64,000 bases of DNA from Ottelia alismoides (taxonomy: Eukaryota; Streptophyta; Magnoliopsida; Alismatales; Hydrocharitaceae), in NCBI GenBank assembly GCA_037367405.1, contig JAZKJV010006049.1:620001-684000 (forward strand). The letters are read 5' to 3'. The notes below the pieces were generated by a model, which worked only from the letters and a program-made list of their open reading frames with translations, ran no database searches and was not told the origin of the DNA. The position numbers were made by a program, and so were the translations under genes. Below, one piece after another: positions 58,956 through 64,000 of the stretch (its first letter is position 1; every line of letters begins with the position of its first letter).

Positions 58956-59742
58956 CGCTCGGGCCGCTGATGCGAGGACAGTTTGCAGATTCTTGAGGAA
59001 GCATATCATCACGCGGTTCGGGGTTCCACGAGTTCTTATTTCTGATGGGGGATCTCACTTCATCAACGACCAGGTGAAGGCACTTGCTAGCGAGTTCGGC
59101 ATAGACCATCGAGTTGCTACACCATACCATCCACAGACGAATGGTCTAGCCGAAGTGTCGAATAGGGAGATCAAGACTATTCTGCAGAAAGTCGTCCGCC
59201 CTGACCGAAAGGATTGGTCACAGCTATTGGACTCGGTCTTGTGGGCATATAGGACGTCTTTCAAGACACCTTTGGGCACATCTCCCTTTCGCCTCGTGTA
59301 TGGCAAGCCCTGTCACCTACCAGTTGAGCTGAGGCACAAGTCACTTTGGGCAGTCACAGATATCTTGATGGATCCAGATGGTATAGGAGACCAGAGGAGG
59401 GCAGAGCTAGCTGCCCTGGAGGAGCTTAGAGATTCAGCTTTCTCAAGCAGCCTACATTATAAGGAGAGAGTCAAGGAGTGGCATGATTCTCATATCAGCC
59501 ACAAGCATTTTGAGATTGGACAGAGAGTATGGCTGTTTGATGCGAGGCTTAGATTATTTCCAGGGAAGCTACAGAGCAAATGGAAAGGACCTTATCTGGT
59601 TCGGAAGGTACACGACAACGGTAGCATCGACATATCTGAGTTGTCTTCTGAGAGTACCTTCCGAGTGAACGGCCAGCGGCTCAAACCATTTCTAGATCAT
59701 GAGCCGCGGGTCGTTGATATTGCCCCTATTCATTTTGCGTGA
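58956..59742 (+). pseudogene. Athila-like integrase fragment with open frame
   Basis: An uninterrupted frame from the junction (AADARTVCRFLRKHIITRFG) through the second catalytic Asp (LISDGGSHF) and Glu (LAEVSNREIK) to the integrase C-terminus (KSKWKGPYLVRKVHDNGSID) and a stop at 59740-59742. The zinc finger and first catalytic Asp are missing, so it cannot act as an integrase. The in-frame ATG at 58903 lies before the junction and gives a chance start. The lack of stops in such an old fragment is notable. Confidence 0.9.
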
Positions 59743-59873
59743 GATGTGGTCTTTGACTCACATCTAATGCATCTCACGCCTGAGCTTTACTGATCCTCCG
59801 CTGTACATAGATCCAGATGTCCATATCATCACATTCCTTAGTCCCACATCCTTTTCTTCATCTTGTGATTATG

Positions 59874-60222
59874 CTATACTTAGGGTGCACTTTACCCAAA
59901 GTATAGGGGGGATGTGAGACCTTTTGGGTATTCCTTTTGTTTCTATCTACCCCTGTTTTGCTGCCTATACTTAGGGATATCTTATCCTAAGTATAGGGGG
60001 GGTAGACCCTGTACATTCTCCACCCGGTTTTCCCTTAGTATACAGCCTGCTATACTTAGGATTACTTGATCCTAAGTATAGGGGGAAGACCCGAGTCCCT
60101 CTTGACTTCTTATTCTCCTTTTGTATAGCCTTCCTTTTCACTTCCCTATACATAGCACGAGTTATGTCTTCTTCATCGCTCTTGACTCCGAGGACATCGT
60201 TCGAGCTAAGTATAGGGGGGTG
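59874..60222 (+). repeat. Four stem-loop plus G-run modules, second copy
   Basis: Module 1: atacttagggt with acccaaagtat (59876-59904) and G6. Module 2: tatacttagg with cctaagtata (59966-59993) and G7. Module 3: tatacttaggat, loop tacttg, atcctaagtata (60051-60080), then GGGGG. Module 4: bulged stem around catagcacgagttatgtc and gacatcgttcgagctaag (60150-60210), then tataGGGGGG. The sequence after module 4 (gtgtatatat-t-catatatacttta-ccata-ctcgtacttt) is nearly the same in both elements. Confidence 0.88.
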
Positions 60223-60275
60223 TGTATATATTTCATATATACTTTAGCCATAACTCGTACTTTGTGTGAGTGTGT

Positions 60276-60960
60276 TAATTTCCATATATTTTATTACTTT
60301 GAACAGAATTTAGTAATTTAGATATGATACTCAAGTAATATATATACAGTTATCAAGTAAATTATTGTTTGTGTTCAGTAATGTATATATCTATGTCTTA
60401 TACCACATGTTCAGTAATATGTGTACGATTCTCAAGTAATAGCTACTATGAGATCAGTAATAACAAAGTAGTGGTCAGTAAGTCATAGGCATTGCTCAAG
60501 TAATAACAAAGTAATGGTCAGTAAGTCATGGGCATTGCTCAAGTAAGAAAGTAACCATTTGTCAATGCAATGCACATTACATAGACATTGGTATTACTAA
60601 CCACATGTTCAGTAATATGTGTGTGATTCTCAAGTAATAGCTACTTTGAGATCAGTAATAACAAAGTAGTGGTCAGTAAGTCATGGGCATTGCTCAAGTA
60701 ATAACAAAGTAATGGTCAGTAAGTCATGGGCATTGCTCAAGTAAGAAAGTAACCATTTGTTAATGCAATGCACATTACATAGACAATGGTATTACTAACC
60801 ATTTTTTATGTTATTACTGATCTCACTACACGCATTTACTTGACCATTTTATACATATTACTGAATTCTGTATAATGTAACTATTTGTATGTAAATTACT
60901 GACCATTGTTCTTGATATTACTGATCTCACAATAAGCATTTACTTGACCCAATTATATTT
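60276..60960. repeat. CAGTAAT repeat array, right part, with a 198-bp tandem duplication
   Basis: Units of the form ctcaagtaatagctact-tgagatcagtaataacaaagtagtggtcagtaa run on the plus strand to about 60790, then the same unit type appears on the minus strand up to 60960. Within it, 60403-60600 is repeated almost exactly at 60601-60793 (both start ccacatgttcagtaatatgt). Confidence 0.85.
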
Positions 60961-61201
60961 ATTACTATCATAGCATTCGGACCCTTAATCATCCGCGTGG
61001 AATCATTTATTTGAATCGTTTATTTCCAAAACCGTCTTCCAATTTTTAAGGACGTTATATAATAGGAAATATACGATTTTTTAAATACGTGGTATCCTAT
61101 AATTAGAAATTAATACACGTGTATGGCCGAGAATGGGTGCTCATTAAAACGCTAATGAGCCCTGTGCGCAGTGGATAAGCCCTATATATATATATATATA
61201 T

Positions 61202-61600
61202 GGGGGCAGGGAGCCTGCACCCTGAGGTGTAGGTAACTCCCTGCACCCACCCTATTTTTCGATTATTTTGATTTATTTTTTGAATTAAAATTTGGGGGGA
61301 TTTACTTAATATGTTGAGGGGAATATGTGTTTCAAATTTCATGCAAAACAAATATTCCTAACATGTTCATCTAGACAGGGTTGATTTCAACAATTCTGAA
61401 ACCGTTAAAACCGTTAAAATTGAGTAGTCGTGATGGAGATGCTAGAAGTCTCGAATTAAGTTGAATTTGGAATGACAACATGATGATACATGATGATCTA
61501 AATCCCCCAAGGTTTCATATCAAAAAATCAAAAAATAATGAAAAATTAGGCTGGGTGTAGGGAGTTTCCTACACCCGCCGGTGTAGGGTCCTTTTTCCCT
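61202..61600. mobile_element. MITE in a TA repeat
   Basis: Left end GGGGGCAGGGAGCCTGCACC and right end reversed AGGGAAAAAGGACCCTACACC, with strong inverted similarity just inside (gtgtaggtaactccctgcaccc against gtgtaggaaactccctacaccc) and again around gggggattta, atattcccctc-type sequence. Both sides are (TA)n, so the target duplication is hidden. No coding frame. Confidence 0.8.
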
Positions 61601-62365
61601 ATATATATATATTCAACTACAAGTCACACAATGTGAAATAAGATGCAAGAAAAGTAGAGGATCAACTCTAGTCCTCATAACTATTGGAGGAAGCTTTATT
61701 GAATTTGCGAAGGAATTATTAGGCTTTATTGGATTAAATTAAAACCTAATTTTCTATTTGGATCTACTACCTAAAAGCATGACGAAACGTCACTAGATTC
61801 TAGATGTTTTAAGACTACATGATTTCTTTTAGGAATTTTTAGGTTTTTCGCTATTTTTTGTGATTTTATGAAGTTTAAGGGTTTTGTGTGCAATTTACAG
61901 AAGTTCAGGGACTTTATGAAGTACAAACTAAAAGATAACGACCTTTTGTAGTTTAATAAATCTACGATGAGGTGAGCACAATTTCCCCATTTTTATATTT
62001 TTTCAAATGTGTAAATTGTGATTAAAGTGAATAAAGTTCCCTAAAACATAAACATGAAATTAAAAGCCATAAATTCTATCGTAAATAAAATAATCAAAAA
62101 AATAGATAAATACATTAAAGAAAGTTTTGAAAATTAATTTTGGGTCAAACTATTTAAAATTAAAAATAAAATAAAAGAAAATGAATTCCATTTGTCTCTA
62201 GCGGCAGATGCTAACTGAATTAAATCATTTGAATTCGAATATGATTATTTTATAAAATTTCGATAAGATCGAAATAAAATGTACCGGGTAAGAATTCAAT
62301 TTGAGAATTTAATTTTCAAATAGGCTGACTTTGAATTAGCTAAATTCATTTCAAAATAATTCATT
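61601..62365. other. Unassigned AT-rich DNA
   Basis: No gene, inverted repeat or coding remnant recognised. Confidence 0.4.
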
Positions 62366-62482
62366 TTCACACATATACGCACACACACGCACACACACAC
62401 ATGCACACACACGTACCGACACCCACACACACTGACACCCCCCCACACACACTGACACCCACACACACTGACACGTATGAAC
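62366..62482. repeat. (CA)n-rich microsatellite/minisatellite
   Basis: CACACA runs interrupted by a short repeat cacacactgacaccc, which occurs about three times between 62422 and 62475. Minus frames of Val/Cys/Trp composition here are artefacts. Confidence 0.85.
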
Positions 62483-63532
62483 AACATACACTGACCTACA
62501 TACAATCACACACGGAAGATCACATACATATTGTCTTATTAGTCCAAGTTTGAAGATCCTTATTTTCAAAAAATGAGTAGATGGTTATAATATATAATAG
62601 GAAATAATGTATATTTAAATTTTTATCCTAATACATCTTACATTTATTTCCATGTTTCCACATTTTTATCCCTGAGAATGTTATTATGGGGATTCCCCGT
62701 GCCACTATGAAAGGGTATTATTCTAAAAGATTCACCGTCAAAAGTAGACATGTCATATTTTTGGAGGATTCTATTCAATCAAATGATAAAATAGAGGAAA
62801 GTTAATCATAGAATATGAGAGTAAGCAAATTTGGAGCGGTCGCTAGGAAATACGAAGAATTCAGGATTTGTGATGTAATTACAAAGTTTATAGAGGTCGA
62901 GATGTAAAAATTCATAACCTTTTTAGCAATAATATTCTCTTTAATAAGACTCATATACATATTTTTATTTATATACTTCTCCCATCGCAAGATTAAAGAG
63001 TACATTTAGATTTCAAAAAACATAATAATAGTAAAAATTTGTTTTTTTATGCCTATATTTTATCAAATGATATTTTTCTTTATCATAGAGTTTTCTTTTC
63101 TTATTTTACTTGTGTATAACTAAAAATAGAAATATAGAATAAATTCTTGAAGTTTCAATATTTTTATATGGAAAAGTTTTATAAACTTTAAACATCAATT
63201 AAAATTTTAAATTTAAAATAAAATGAATCGACTTTGAATTTAAAACTCAAAATAAATAAAAATGAATTCAAGTTAACAAGTTTATTTAAAATATGTTTTG
63301 AGTTATGAATGAAAAATTGTAGACGAATTGAATCTGAATCCAAGTAGATTCGAAGGTATTTGATTTGATTAGCATCTCTACATGCTAATTGTGCCATGCT
63401 AGGTCACAACAAGAACGAGCAATAATGAGATATGGGAGGGGATCCTTCTTGTTGCCGTAGTTGTGTTGAAAAGAACAGAGGGCTCGACCCTTGCAGCAAC
63501 TATATAGTCTAGATGGATGTAACAATGCCACA
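62483..63532. other. Unassigned AT-rich DNA
   Basis: No supported gene. Short Lys/Phe/Ile-rich frames reflect the AT content. Confidence 0.4.
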
Positions 63533-63556
63533 TGAGAGAGAGAGAGAAAGAGAGGA
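63533..63556. repeat. (AG)n microsatellite, left of the foldback element
   Basis: gagagagagagaaagagaggag. It continues as (AG)n at 63984-64000, where the window ends. Confidence 0.8.
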
Positions 63557-63983
63557 GTTTTTTCCCCGACAAGGCATCCCCAATATCCAAATACCCTGTC
63601 AGGGCATCTAACCTCGGTATTTCCCTGTCAGGGCATCAATCGACAAATGGTTCTCCGATCGGCAAACCGTTTGCTGATTGTGTATAAAAATAATATATAA
63701 AATTATTTCAGAAAACTTCCTGAATTTAATATTATTAAAAATAATATATAAAAATATTTGGAATTGAGAATCGACAAATGATTAGCCGATTCTCATTCCA
63801 AATATTTTTATATATTATTTTTAATAATATTAAATTTAAAAGTTTTTCGGATTAAGTTTCGATCGACAAACGGTTTGCCGATCGACGGACCGTTTGCTGA
63901 TTGATGTCCTGATAGGGAAATATCGAGGTCAGATGTCCTGACAGGGTATTTGGGTATTGGGGATGCCCTGTCACGGGAAAAAC
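63557..63983. mobile_element. Foldback element inside an AG microsatellite
   Basis: A near-complete palindrome. The left arm starts gttttttccccgacaaggcatccccaat (shown in part) and the right arm ends attggggatgccctgtca, then cgggaaaaac. Both arms carry copies of ccctgtcagggcatc and of the block ggcaaaccgtttg with its flanks. The centre is near 63775 (gagaatcgac...gattctc). AG repeats lie outside on both sides (63533-63556 and 63984-64000). No frame. Confidence 0.85.
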
Positions 63984-64000
63984 TAGAGAGAGAGAGAGAG

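Larger units (their letters stand above)
55313..60275 (+). mobile_element. Second Athila-like element, internally deleted and lacking its 3' LTR
   Basis: It opens TGATGAATACACATTCATCA, the same palindromic start as the complete element's LTR. An LTR-like body with TATA box runs to about 58.95 kb, then jumps straight into integrase and a series of stem-loop/G-run modules. Primer site, gag, protease, RT and 3' LTR are missing. The sequence is clearly diverged from the element at 18.6-35.4 kb, so it is older or another family. A 22-bp direct repeat (aatttccatatattttattact) flanks it. Confidence 0.78.
54862..61184. mobile_element. Long-TIR DNA transposon, interrupted by an Athila-like remnant
   Basis: The left end reads AGGATTTTTATCCAATGCGC, then ACAGGGCTCATTAGCGTTT. 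The right end reversed reads AGGGCTTATCCACTGCGC, then ACAGGGCTCATTAGCGTTT. The match then continues for hundreds of bases (AATGAGCACCCATTCTCGGC, then CATACACGTGTATTA) into an array of CAGTAAT-type repeats. Both ends are embedded in TA repeats, so a target duplication cannot be read. No transposase frame is present. The left arm is broken at 55313 by a retroelement; its continuation resumes at 60276. It may be a MULE-like or Tc1/mariner-like element, and the data do not decide. Confidence 0.8.

Noticed and set aside
60403..60793. Regular repeats that could suggest a CRISPR-like array
   Set aside because: Units are unequal, the spacers are repeated too, the sequence is plant nuclear DNA, and the array belongs to a transposon arm.

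Overview
The window is nuclear DNA of a flowering plant. It holds one recognisable host gene with spliced exons, surrounded by nested transposable elements of plant families: an Athila-type Ty3/Gypsy element primed by tRNA-Asp, Copia elements primed by initiator tRNA-Met, hAT and MULE DNA transposons, L1- and RTE-type LINEs, tRNA-derived SINEs and MITEs. The GC-rich first exon of the host gene would fit a monocot or magnoliid, but the sequence does not settle the species.

Layout. 0-5.5 kb: a 2.3 kb non-autonomous LTR element (minus strand), then a hAT transposase relic split by a 1.25 kb MULE with a perfect 9-bp target duplication. 5.5-9.4 kb: AT-rich debris, a second hAT transposase relic with a 5'-truncated LINE inserted in its tail, and a non-autonomous hAT element (perfect 8-bp target duplication) that itself contains a foldback MITE. 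9.6-14.5 kb: decayed LINEs on the minus strand, an L1-type copy inside an RTE-type copy. 14.5-18.6 kb: a dead Copia element on the minus strand. 18.6-35.4 kb: a 16.8 kb Athila-type retrotransposon with 3.5 kb, almost identical LTRs, lying in Copia-derived DNA. 35.4-36.4 kb: the leader, primer site and LTR of a Copia element whose LTR does not match the one at 14.5 kb. 36.5-37.7 kb: two MITEs in front of the gene.

37.8-52.1 kb: a seven-exon gene for a SWI3D-type SWI/SNF chromatin-remodelling subunit (920 codons as modelled), with an 8.9 kb intron full of repeat debris and two dated SINE insertions. 53.8-54.2 kb: a MITE of the same family as the one in the gene's 5' region. 54.8-61.2 kb: a DNA transposon with long inverted repeats and a CAGTAAT-rich repeat array, invaded by a second, internally deleted Athila-like element. 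61.2-64 kb: a MITE in a TA repeat, microsatellites and a foldback element in an AG repeat.

The most unusual signal is a series of four stem-loops, each ending in a G-run, between the integrase stop and the 3' LTR of the Athila-like elements. The motif matches the polypurine tract next to the LTR, and the same four-part series recurs in the second, older element. Coordinates are read by eye. LTR and TIR edges are good to a few bases where a target duplication is quoted and less precise elsewhere.
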